Assembly: GCA_002887195.1 (NCBI GenBank)
Contig: PJAB01000703.1
Span: 1-21,792, forward strand
DNA length: 21,792 bases
Direction: 5' to 3'
Source of the DNA: Chrysochromulina parva
Taxonomy: Eukaryota > Haptophyta > Prymnesiales > Chrysochromulinaceae
In this document: positions 14,899 to 21,792 of the stretch, in pieces
Layout of the letters: every line of letters begins with the position of its first letter
How positions within the stretch are numbered: the stretch's first letter is position 1
Notes under the pieces: generated by a model
What the model was told of the DNA's origin: nothing
Databases searched by the model: none
What the model saw: the letters and a program-made list of their open reading frames with translations, nothing else
Translations under genes and position numbers: made by a program

Positions 14899-15498
14899 CT
14901 CCGCGCGGCGACGGGGGAGCTGGTGGAGGAGATTTCAACCGAGAGCCTCAGGCCTGCGAACGAGCATACGCCTCTCAACGGTCAGGAGGAGGTGCGGCAG
15001 GGCCCTTCCACACAGGTCATCTTGACTCTTCTCTTCGTGGGCCTCGTCCTCGGTCTGCTCCCCGCGATCGTGAACCTGACCATATACTACACCAACGACG
15101 GAGACCACGCGCATTGCGGATCTCCCTTACCGTTGTGGCTCTGGTGGGGGGGCACTATCTCAGCGGTCAACACATTATTGCCGTTGGCGACCCTCCCCTT
15201 GATCTGCTGCGTTCCCGACCGCGTGCGGTTACCGATGCAGGGCTACCTCACCTGCCTTGGTGCGCCGCTCAACACCATCCTATTCGTATGGTTCATCATC
15301 GGCTGCATCTGGGTGTTCAGCACCGACGAGACGCACTGCGACGCTGTCTTGTACAACCAATCGAAGCTGTACATTATCGTGTCCTTATGTCTCATCCCGG
15401 TGTTCATCTGCTGTGGGGTTTGCGCCATGTTTTGCTTCATGATGGCGGTTGTCGTGGGCGCGGAGCAAGAGAAGCAGATGAAGGCGAGTGGCACCTGA
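14899..15498 (+). CDS. Four-TM membrane protein, start not resolved
   Basis: The frame is open from a TGA at 14896 to the stop at 15498 and contains no ATG before the first TM. The sequence VEEISTESLRPANEHTPLNG looks like a genuine N-terminal cytosolic region, so the protein is probably nearly complete. The initiator may be a CTG (14920) or GTG (14923), or may lie in an upstream exon spliced at GGGGAG|CTG (14920, in frame). Counting from the GTG, hydrophobic segments lie at ~32-56, 70-96, 108-132 and 149-179, with Cys in the second loop (THCD) and a Cys-rich last TM (FICCGVCAMFCFMM). A short basic tail ends KQMKASGT. The tetraspan layout is clear, but I do not recognise the family. Confidence 0.7.
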   Translation, partial: LRAATGELVEEISTESLRPANEHTPLNGQEEVRQGPSTQVILTLLFVGLVLGLLPAIVNLTIYYTNDGDHAHCGSPLPLWLWWGGTISAVNTLLPLATLPLICCVPDRVRLPMQGYLTCLGAPLNTILFVWFIIGCIWVFSTDETHCDAVLYNQSKLYIIVSLCLIPVFICCGVCAMFCFMMAVVVGAEQEKQMKASGT

Positions 15499-15631
15499 AC
15501 GGCAAACGGGCGACGCCGACTGCTGCGTCTGATGCTTGAAGATAACGAACTTGTTCTCAAGCTACACAATTGAAGCGACAGCCGTACTGTGCCGTACACG
15601 CGGCTCCGCAAACCTGAACCTGATCCGCATT

Positions 15632-15667
15632 CGAATGAATTCCTTGGATTGACATGGAATTCGTTCG
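15632..15667. repeat. 12-bp inverted repeat with EcoRI-type cores
   Basis: CGAATGAATTCC (15632-15643) pairs with GGAATTCGTTCG (15656-15667) with one G/T mismatch and a 12-base loop. It lies about 134 bp after the four-TM stop codon and about 90 bp before the TATA box. Confidence 0.8.
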
Positions 15668-15754
15668 CCTAAGTACAATTGTATTCATAGGGAAATCGGT
15701 GCACATGGGTACAGACACGAAGATAGACGGGCCTTCGGCGGGACGGAAAGAGCC

Positions 15755-15762
15755 TATAAAAG
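15755..15762 (+). promoter_or_regulatory. TATA box of the intronless paralogue
   Basis: TATAAAAG, 105 bp upstream of the ATG at 15867, followed by a pyrimidine-rich stretch (CCCCTCCTTTCTCATTG) about 25-35 bp downstream where transcription would be expected to begin. It is the clearest core promoter in the window. Confidence 0.65.
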
Positions 15763-15866
15763 TGTCCAGCCCCTCCTTTCTCATTGTGAATGGGCGCTGC
15801 CACGCCGAGCGAGAGCTCCCCTGTGGGGAAAACGGGGAAGTGTGAAAAGAGACTAAATTCGGAATA

Positions 15867-16610
15867 ATGATGTCGGCGGCCCGTGTTCTCTACCGCGCCG
15901 CGCCACGCCGGCTTGATGCCTCACTGCTGAATCGATGCCCAATGGCCGTCCGGACGATGGCTATTGTGGTCGAAGCCGATATGTTGAAGAACAGGGTGAC
16001 TCACGTCTCGGAGCTCGAAAACACCGACCTGTTCAAGATGGCGAAGAGCGGCAACGTCGATGCGAAGCGTGAGATGATGCGGCGCGAGATCATGTACGTG
16101 GATGGAGTTTCGCACGCGGATACCACCGCAACGCTCCTCAAAATCAGCACCTTGGCGGAGGCGGGCCTGGGCAGGGTGCACGCGTCGGGCAAAGTGATGA
16201 TCTTCGGTGCGCAAGCCATTGGCTGGGGCTCGATCCCGCTCGTGTTCAGCCTCCAGGCCTCGTCCGCATTCAACGAATACTTCGTCACCGCGGAGCCTCC
16301 GGAGCACGGTGACACGGACACGTGGCTCGAGGTCGGCGCGTGGTCGTGGAACTGGATGGAGCCGCCACTCGGCACCATCTCCTTCGTCCTCCTCTGCCTT
16401 CAATGGGCGGCGGAGCAGAAGAAGAATATTGGGCTGAAGACAGCGGCCGAAGTCTTCAACTACAGAATACAGGAGAAACTCATCCGGGAATTCCCCCAGT
16501 ACCATTCGCAAATCCTCGGCGACTACGTGGAGGCCATTGCCCTCGTGGGCGACTCGGCGAACGTGAGGGACGACGCCCTGGTGATCCAGGCTCTGTCGCA
16601 GCGCAAATGA
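15867..16610 (+). CDS. Two-TM, probably mitochondrial protein, intronless paralogue
   Basis: A 247-residue protein. The N-terminus (MMSAARVLYRAAPRRLDASL) is Arg/Ala-rich without acidic residues, as in mitochondrial presequences. Two hydrophobic segments (MIFGAQAIGWGSIPLVFSL at ~111-129; LGTISFVLLCLQ at ~172-183) flank the signature YFVTAEPPEHGDTDTWLEVG and AWSWNWMEPP shared with the gene at 13312-14327. The C-terminus is charged and helical (YRIQEKLIREF, DDALVIQALSQRK). The whole length is collinear with the paralogue, including where that gene has introns. Two ATGs in tandem open the frame; the first is taken. Function unknown. Confidence 0.9.
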   Translation: MMSAARVLYRAAPRRLDASLLNRCPMAVRTMAIVVEADMLKNRVTHVSELENTDLFKMAKSGNVDAKREMMRREIMYVDGVSHADTTATLLKISTLAEAGLGRVHASGKVMIFGAQAIGWGSIPLVFSLQASSAFNEYFVTAEPPEHGDTDTWLEVGAWSWNWMEPPLGTISFVLLCLQWAAEQKKNIGLKTAAEVFNYRIQEKLIREFPQYHSQILGDYVEAIALVGDSANVRDDALVIQALSQRK

Positions 16611-16943
16611 GCGGTGTGGCTTCGGAGGAGCGCCCCTATGGGCCTACGCGCGCGAGTGAGTCGCACAATAGCATGCTAGAACATGGGGCGGCTGGACGGC
16701 GGCGCGCCCCCACAATATACCACTTTACCTTAGCAGTTCACGCACATGTCGGTGCGATGTGGAAGAATCACAATTTCACATGGAACCATTCGGTCGTATG
16801 ATTCTATGTGCGCATACTAGAGAGGTCGTATTATTCTAGTGTTGTGGAAATACGGCTCTATTCAGAGCTCTCCCTCACTCGTCCGGTCCTTAGCAGTCAG
16901 AAGCCTCACGCCCCAAGTTTATAGCGGCTGTTGTGGGTTTGAG
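16611..16943. other. Intergenic region upstream of LON-N-like gene
   Basis: No gene. A 15-bp motif GGTCGTATGATTCTA (16792-16806) recurs with one change at 16824-16838, 32 bp apart, about 110-150 bp upstream of the ATG at 16944; it may be a repeated factor site. Confidence 0.4.
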
Positions 16944-17786
16944 ATGACGAATCTTCCCTCGCGAATCGGACGGGAAATGCTGGCGAGCTTGCGCTTCGCC
17001 GCCCTCGTGGCACTGACGGCTAGACCGCGATACGTGGCATTCATGACGGATCCCGGCATGGACTTCAATCTGCTGCAGCGGCGCATCGCCGACGTGAAAC
17101 GGGGCATCTCCTCCTGCCGGCTGGTCGTCCTCGAGAGTATGGTACCGGGACAGAAGCTCATTATGACTGCGCCGCCTGAGCTCGTCGAGCTGCTCCAGTC
17201 TGGCAGCGCGAGCTCACCGATCGTCGTGCTTGGCCGGCAGGGCGAGCGACCGCACAGCCACGGTGTGTCAATTGAGCTCGAGTCCGTCACGCCGGTCCCA
17301 GTCTCGCCAGTGCATCCAGAGGGCACAGCGGACGTGGTCATCTCGGCCCGACGGCTGGTCGAGGTCGTGGAGGTGATGCCGCACTTTGGGAACCCGTGGT
17401 TCGGGCGGCCCGCGCGCGCGCGCTGGATAGACGTCCTAGATCGCGAGCCGGCCGAGCCTTCGGTCATCGAGCGCGCGAAGGCGCTCAAGGAGACTGTGGA
17501 CGTGTGGCTCGGCCTCGTGCGCCGGATCGGATCTCGCCAGATTTCGCCCGAGGAGCTCGAGCGCGTGCTCGCGAACCTTGGCACGATGCCCGACGCCGAG
17601 CAGCCCTCGGCGCGCGCCCTCTGGGTCGCCGGGCTGCTACAGCCAGCTGGACCTTCCGTCGGAAAGGCGGCCGCCGCGTACGACGTACGTGGCGCGGCGC
17701 TGATGGCGCCAAATGCGCACCTGCGCCTGAAGGCGGTGGAGAGGGCGATGGCCGACTCGATTAAGAGGCTCGGCCAAGGCGCCTAA
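16944..17786 (+). CDS. LON N-terminal (PUA-like) domain protein
   Basis: 280 residues from the ATG at 16944 (the second ATG at 16977, giving MLASLRFAALVALTA, would leave 269 and a better signal-peptide-like start). From ~residue 47 to ~145, RLVVLESMVPGQKLIM, IVVLGRQGERPHSHGVSIEL and ADVVISARRLVEVVEV resemble the substrate-recognition domain of Lon proteases as found in stand-alone LON-domain proteins, especially the L-x(2)-M-x-P-G-Q-x-L turn. No AAA+ or protease domain follows. Helical, Arg/Glu-rich segments make up the rest (ERVLANLGTMPDAEQPSARA). The role may be recognition of damaged or misfolded protein; that is inference from the domain. Assignment by eye. Confidence 0.7.
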   Translation: MTNLPSRIGREMLASLRFAALVALTARPRYVAFMTDPGMDFNLLQRRIADVKRGISSCRLVVLESMVPGQKLIMTAPPELVELLQSGSASSPIVVLGRQGERPHSHGVSIELESVTPVPVSPVHPEGTADVVISARRLVEVVEVMPHFGNPWFGRPARARWIDVLDREPAEPSVIERAKALKETVDVWLGLVRRIGSRQISPEELERVLANLGTMPDAEQPSARALWVAGLLQPAGPSVGKAAAAYDVRGAALMAPNAHLRLKAVERAMADSIKRLGQGA

Positions 17787-18486
17787 GGGGCACCCTCGAG
17801 CGGCACCGTGTACATCGACCGTGTACAGTACCGACGGGCGGACGGCGCCTGAGACATCAGCGCTCGGGGAGACCGACCAAGCGACCGACCTAGCGCCTAG
17901 GGAGTCAGAGTCACAGAGATGATGTTGCTATCGAGTTACTATTGAGTTCGATTTGGCGCCGGCGACGCGGACGTGCGCGAGTCGTTTGCGCGGATTCGCT
18001 ATAGGTATAGCGTCGGCGCGCATCGCCCCATCTCGCGGTCGTTCGCGCGTTGCCCGTACTGGCCCGCCCGCGCCGTTCGTTCTTAAGTCTTCGTTCACGG
18101 TCTCGGTTCTGAGTTCGAGGCGTGCCCCGGACGCGGAGTCATTGGGAACGCACGGGTTCGCTCCATATACCATATTACGTCAAGTTAGAAGTTTGGACTT
18201 TGAACTTTCACAAATAAAAGTTAAAACGACTAAAGTGTGTAACGTAAAGACGAGCAGGGTCGTAGCGACGACTCTGAAAAATGTGGGGGTGCACTCGCAC
18301 ACCGCACCGCCCGCGTCGACCCGACGGCGACGCCGGTCACGGGTTAGGGCCATGCGGTACACGTCTCACTCGCACGGCAGGGCACGCGTGAGCCAGGGCT
18401 CGCTGCGGCACAATGATCTCCCAGAGATCTCCCGCCCGGACTGGATGGGCAGCCGCGCCGCGTCGATGATACACACTCGGTGTGCC
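17787..18486. other. Intergenic region between convergent genes
   Basis: 700 bp with no supported gene; the long plus-strand frame from 17953 has a random, Arg-rich translation. An AT-rich island at about 18165-18280 contains AATAAA (18213-18218) and a small AACTTT/AAAGTT hairpin, possibly 3'-end signals. Confidence 0.55.
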
Positions 18487-19893
18487 TCAGCGCTCCGCGA
18501 AGCGCTCCGCCGTGCGGCGCGGAGGCTTGGGCGACCGTTGCAGCTCCTCCCCGTACGTGTCCTTGCGTATCCTTTCGGCGGATAGCTCGGCGGCGTGGCT
18601 GAAGCCCTGGAGCGGCGGGATGAGGTTATGCGACTTGGGCCAAAGCTCAGAGTGCTGGCGGGCGTAGCTGAACATGAGCTTCGGGTGGTTCTCGAAGTTA
18701 TGACTGTTCATATGGTTCACGTCAGGGAAGAGTCTTTGGCGGATCGCAAGCAGCTGCGCCGCGTCGTCGCCGTGGAGGCCCTTGCAGGCAACCGTCTCCT
18801 CGGGCGTTACGTCAATTTCGTCAAGGATCGCAAGGGTCGGGATGGCATGAATGATCCTGAGGCGCGCGTCGAGAAGGCGGTCGAGGAAGGGGTTGTTGGC
18901 GACCGTGAGCGAGCGCAGCGCGCGCGCCGCCGGCGCCTTTGCCTTCCATGCCAAGAGCTCGGTCGCGTCGATGAACCCGTCGCCATCGGTATCCATCGAG
19001 GCCTTGAGCGTGTTGGCCGTGAGGGCCTCTGCGAGGGCCGGGAGTGAGAGGAGCTGATTGGAGGCGAGCGTGAGCGAATGCAGCTCGATCAGGCCCGTCA
19101 GGTCCGGTAGGGCCGCGAGCCGGTTCCGATGCAGCGCGAGCGTCCGGAGCGTACACAGCTCCGTGAGCTCGCTGCACGCGTGGAGCTGGTTAGCACTCAG
19201 GTCGAGCGCACGGAGATGTGTAAGAGGGCCGAGGCCGCTCGTGTCCTGGATGCTGTTGCGCGCGGCCGAGAACGTGCGAAGCCGGCGCGCGGCGCCCACA
19301 CCGCGCAGGGAGCGCAGCCGGTTACCGTCGAGGAGCAGCGTCTCGAGTTGTGTATGTACCTCGATGCCGACAGCGTGGCCTTCGGCGTCGGGCGGCAGGC
19401 TGACGGCGCCCGCGATGGCATTGTCGCGTAGGTCGGCGGAGCTCAGGCGCGAGCCGAGCGCCGGTGCGCGGTAGTCGAGCACGCCCATCAGACGGTTGTT
19501 GCGGCACACGAGCGAGTTCAGCAACGGCAGTGCCTCAAGGCCGGCGAGCGAGGTGAGGCGGTTGTCGGAGAGGTCGACCGCCGTGAGGTGCGGCAACCCA
19601 CGGAGCGCCGTCCTAAGCGAGCCTGCCAGCTTATGGCCCGTTGCGACCAGCCGAGGGCACACGACGTGCATCCCATTCGCGCTCGCGCCGACGCCGCCAG
19701 CCTCGGCAAGCTGCTTGGCGAGATCTGCCGTGAAGGGGATCGATGGCTCGTCGTCGATGCGCGCGGATGCCCGCTGCGCCGCCCTGTGGCTCGTCTGGGC
19801 GCGCGCGTGCCTGCCTCGTATCCGCGACTGGATCGCTGCCGCAGCCTCGTCATCGGTGAAGAGGGCCACCGTGGGCGTTGCGGACGTTTGCAT
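18487..19893 (-). CDS. Leucine-rich-repeat protein with IQ motif and embedded EF-hand
   Basis: 468 residues from the ATG giving MQTSATPTVA; upstream codons in frame lack a better start. An IQ motif (IQSRIRGRHAR, 21-31) opens the protein. LRRs of the SDS22/protein-phosphatase-regulator type run from ~residue 82 to 290 (HLTAVDLSDNRLTSLAGLE, LRALDLSANQLHACSELTEL, LHSLTLASNQLLSLPALAEA). A canonical EF-hand loop (DTDGDGFIDATE, 301-312) interrupts the array, then a last LRR and an LRR cap (LRSLTVANNPFLDRLLDARL, AILDEIDVTPEE) close it. The C-terminus is basic. IQ plus LRR recalls axonemal LRRIQ/LRRC families, so a flagellar, Ca2+-responsive role is plausible. Confidence 0.88.
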   Translation of the reverse strand: MQTSATPTVALFTDDEAAAAIQSRIRGRHARAQTSHRAAQRASARIDDEPSIPFTADLAKQLAEAGGVGASANGMHVVCPRLVATGHKLAGSLRTALRGLPHLTAVDLSDNRLTSLAGLEALPLLNSLVCRNNRLMGVLDYRAPALGSRLSSADLRDNAIAGAVSLPPDAEGHAVGIEVHTQLETLLLDGNRLRSLRGVGAARRLRTFSAARNSIQDTSGLGPLTHLRALDLSANQLHACSELTELCTLRTLALHRNRLAALPDLTGLIELHSLTLASNQLLSLPALAEALTANTLKASMDTDGDGFIDATELLAWKAKAPAARALRSLTVANNPFLDRLLDARLRIIHAIPTLAILDEIDVTPEETVACKGLHGDDAAQLLAIRQRLFPDVNHMNSHNFENHPKLMFSYARQHSELWPKSHNLIPPLQGFSHAAELSAERIRKDTYGEELQRSPKPPRRTAERFAER

Positions 19894-20388
19894 GTCCACG
19901 CACGAAATTTGTGTGCCGTGAAAGCAAACTGAAACCGCAAAGTTCGCGAACCGTAGCGTGTTTGAGCTGACGCGCACACACGATACAGGTTACATGTACA
20001 GCTCACAGCGGTCCCGCGGGCTCAGCGCAGTCTTACTGTATCGCGTCCACAAAAATTGGAGATAGGTCTGGCGTATACAATGTACGCGTGACGTACGGCG
20101 GTAGGCATTCGATTCTCGTCGCCTAAGACGGTCATTGGGCGTCGCGGTACAGTATTTTGCGTTGACTATTGCGCGCCACACGCTAAACGGCGGCTCGGCG
20201 GGCGCGTCGCGTCCTCGCGACGGTCCCGACGCCCCGGCTCCGCTCTCTATCACACTCACTCTACTCGACTATCTACTCTATTCTACGATACGTGGCACGC
20301 ACTACTCCACGTTCACCTTCGAGCCGCACGCTTTACAGTTGCACTTCTACGACTCCAAAGCAGGGTCCGCCGAGGACAGGCACGTGTC
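19894..20388. other. Spacer upstream of the LRR gene
   Basis: No gene. It carries the promoter of the minus-strand LRR gene and the 3' flank of the small ORF. A T-loop-like ATTCGATTC (about 20108) has no flanking tRNA arms. Confidence 0.5.
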
Positions 20389-20748
20389 TCACCATTGCGA
20401 TTGGGGGCGAACGAAGTGCTTGTGTTGCCACTGGAAGTTCTGCTTCTTGTGCGGAGGGAACGCTGGCGCGGCGTTTTCATCGTTCGTCCAGCCCACGGAC
20501 GGTACGAACGATGAGCTCGCGGTCGGCCACGAGCCCCTGAGTGCGATGCCGCCGGGAACCTTCATCGATGCGGCGGCGAGCGGCGGCGGATCCCCTATGA
20601 CCGCTCGCCGCACGGCTGTTTGCGAAGGATTGAGCCGTGCCGCGCCTAACATCTCATTGTTCCACCGAGTGTAGGGATTCGGGGCGCCCTTGCACTGATT
20701 GTTGAAATTCGAATGCTTGTAGTCGATGTTGACGGTCATGTATTCCAT
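20389..20748 (-). CDS. Small protein of 119 residues, unknown
   Basis: The ATG (MEYMTVNIDYKHSNFNNQCK) is the first in frame after an in-frame TGA about 39 bp upstream. The protein is soluble, basic and rich in Asn, Pro and Trp (NPYTRWNNEM, ALRGSWP, SVGWTNDENAAPAF, KKQNFQWQHKHF), without TM or signal. Its composition is unlike the Arg-rich shadow frames around it, which supports coding. Short Trp/Pro/Asn-rich proteins of this kind include axonemal microtubule-inner proteins, but I see no diagnostic motif. An overlapping upstream ATG (about 20782) in another frame could reduce translation. Confidence 0.6.
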   Translation of the reverse strand: MEYMTVNIDYKHSNFNNQCKGAPNPYTRWNNEMLGAARLNPSQTAVRRAVIGDPPPLAAASMKVPGGIALRGSWPTASSSFVPSVGWTNDENAAPAFPPHKKQNFQWQHKHFVRPQSQW

Positions 20749-20877
20749 GCCTCGCGTCGAGAAAATGCGACGCAAACATGTTCGTCAAACAATTGACGGA
20801 ACACTAAATACTAGTAACGAATCATGTCAAGTCAACTCTATACAAATCGACTTGTCCACAGCCTTCGCAGCCAACAT

Positions 20878-21792
20878 TTATGATAGCAAAGTAACTATAA
20901 ATCGACCCGACTCTACCTTGACCGCCGGGCTCTCTTCGTGCCGATTCGGCAGTCCCTGCCGTGCGTGAGGCGCGGCCACGGGCGGCGGTGGCGGCGGCGG
21001 CACGTTGACGGTCTTGACACGGGCACGGGCGGTGCTCCCGTCGGCGCGATGATAGAGTACAGCCTGGCCTGCAGAAGGAGCAGCTGCGGCCACAGCTTCC
21101 TCGAACGGTGATGGCGACTTCAGGTCTGATGGAAGGAATGCGAAGCGCAGATCCTCGAAGTTGATGCGCTCGGGCAGCCCGGGCGACGCTTTGGTTTGCA
21201 TCCAGTGTTCGACGTGATTCATTATCTGATGGAGCGTCATGGTTCGCCGAACGTCGGGCAGCATGAAGAGGTCGGACGCGTCGAGATCGATCCATTCATC
21301 ACGCGCGGCATCGAAGAGCACGATGGAATCTGGGTCGAGCTGCAAGTCCCACGCGGCGGGAGCGCGAGCGACGCCATTCAGCCAGTCCACCTGAGCATTT
21401 TCGGGCAGCGCGAGGTCCGCAGAGAGACGCGTCCATCGGCCGTAGTGCAGCTCCAGGAGCGGGCCTGCTTGGTTGGTGATCGACTTTGAGAAGGTGGCCC
21501 GCACGAGCCCTCCCACGTCCTTTTGCAATCTGAGCATCCGATTTTGGCGAGCGCTGCGAGATCGATTGACGAGGGCTGCATGATGGGTCGACATCGGCAA
21601 GTCTCCCGCGTGCAGCTCCAGCAGTGCGACGTCCTCGGCACGCATCCACGCACGTGTTTTACCAGCGTTTGCCTCAGCAGCGCGATGCGCGTCGAGCGCC
21701 TTGATTGTTTCTGCTGGCACGACCTTGCTCGTGGCCGACGTGGGCTGCTTGAGGCCGGCCTCGGCGAGCTGCACCGCCGCAGCGCCGCAGCG
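20878..21792 (-). CDS. Partial protein of unknown function, 5' end outside window
   Basis: The frame is open to the window edge, so the N-terminus is missing; about 304 residues are visible. It contains KTRAWMRAEDVALLELHAGD, LLELHYGRWTRLSADLALPE, DSIVLFDAARDEWIDLDASD, and a helical part with HQIMNHVEHWMQ. Then AVLYHRADGSTARARVKTVN, a beta-rich DG-containing unit often seen before a polyproline linker in algal proteins, precedes seven prolines. The end is uncertain: AVK is followed by a good donor (GTCAAG|GTAGAG at about 20926), so the last 12 residues before the stop may be intron and the real C-terminus may lie elsewhere. No family recognised. Confidence 0.7.
   Translation of the reverse strand, partial: RCGAAAVQLAEAGLKQPTSATSKVVPAETIKALDAHRAAEANAGKTRAWMRAEDVALLELHAGDLPMSTHHAALVNRSRSARQNRMLRLQKDVGGLVRATFSKSITNQAGPLLELHYGRWTRLSADLALPENAQVDWLNGVARAPAAWDLQLDPDSIVLFDAARDEWIDLDASDLFMLPDVRRTMTLHQIMNHVEHWMQTKASPGLPERINFEDLRFAFLPSDLKSPSPFEEAVAAAAPSAGQAVLYHRADGSTARARVKTVNVPPPPPPPVAAPHARQGLPNRHEESPAVKVESGRFIVTLLS

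Larger units (their letters stand above)
15499..15866. other. Intergenic region with inverted repeat and TATA box
   Basis: Separates the four-TM gene from the intronless paralogue. It holds a 12-bp-arm inverted repeat (15632-15667) and a TATA box (15755-15762). It is less GC-rich than the surrounding coding DNA. Confidence 0.6.

Noticed and set aside
14601..15539. 312-residue plus-strand ORF across the four-TM gene
   Set aside because: Arg/His-rich random-looking translation; the overlapping frame gives four clean TM helices.
18335..18355. Telomere-like GGTTAGGG
   Set aside because: Single copy only.
20090..20135. Possible tRNA T-loop (ATTCGATTC)
   Set aside because: Flanking bases do not pair as a T stem and no acceptor or anticodon arm is present.
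20135..20674. Plus-strand ORF with a Cys-rich patch (CLCCHWKFCFLCGG)
   Set aside because: Resembles a zinc-binding motif by chance; no spacing matches a known finger and the opposite strand gives a more protein-like composition with an ATG after an in-frame stop.

Overview
The window is nuclear DNA of a GC-rich, gene-dense unicellular eukaryote, most likely a flagellated alga with a secondary plastid (haptophyte or pelagophyte-like stramenopile). The reasons are spliceosomal GT-AG introns, a complete 26S proteasome subunit, spacers of roughly 0.2-1 kb, an ER-signal-plus-presequence leader on a phytanoyl-CoA-dioxygenase-like protein, and proteins of flagellar type (LRR/IQ/EF-hand, and a possible TSNAXIP1-like coiled coil). 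The lineage is inference; no marker gene settles it.

Layout. 0.1-0.8 kb (+): a coiled-coil protein with an internal duplication. 1.0-4.0 kb (-): a membrane-anchored ankyrin/Nudix protein with a heptapeptide-repeat tail, and an IQ/EF-hand protein. A 112-bp copy of the EF-hand region of the latter overlaps the 3' end of the Nudix gene. 4.3-5.9 kb (-): a three-exon PhyH-like dioxygenase, divergent from a 750-aa coiled-coil protein (6.1-8.4 kb, +). 9.4-11.0 kb (-): proteasome lid subunit RPN7/PSMD6 in three exons, divergent from a three-exon alpha/beta-hydrolase with a long C-terminal extension (11.2-13.2 kb, +). 13.3-16.6 kb (+): two paralogues of a two-TM, probably mitochondrial protein, one with two introns and one with none, with a four-TM protein between them. 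16.9-17.8 kb (+): a protein with a LON-N-like domain. 18.5-21.8 kb (-): an LRR/IQ/EF-hand protein, a small conserved-looking ORF, and a gene cut by the window edge.

The genes do not form a pathway; this looks like an ordinary nuclear neighbourhood with several head-to-head pairs. The notable feature is the introns. In five of eight reconstructed introns the first three bases of the intron equal the first three of the following exon, extending to 8 and 11 identical bases in two cases. Introns in three unrelated genes carry the same short repeat family (GATGGCCTCCCT / ATTGCATGC), and two introns in different genes plus one more end in the same ATTGCATGCAG. This is the pattern expected from introner-like mobile elements that insert at AG|GT sites, with target duplication supplying the donor. 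Two further introns contain exact 29- and 38-bp copies of the neighbouring exon edge, including the splice site.
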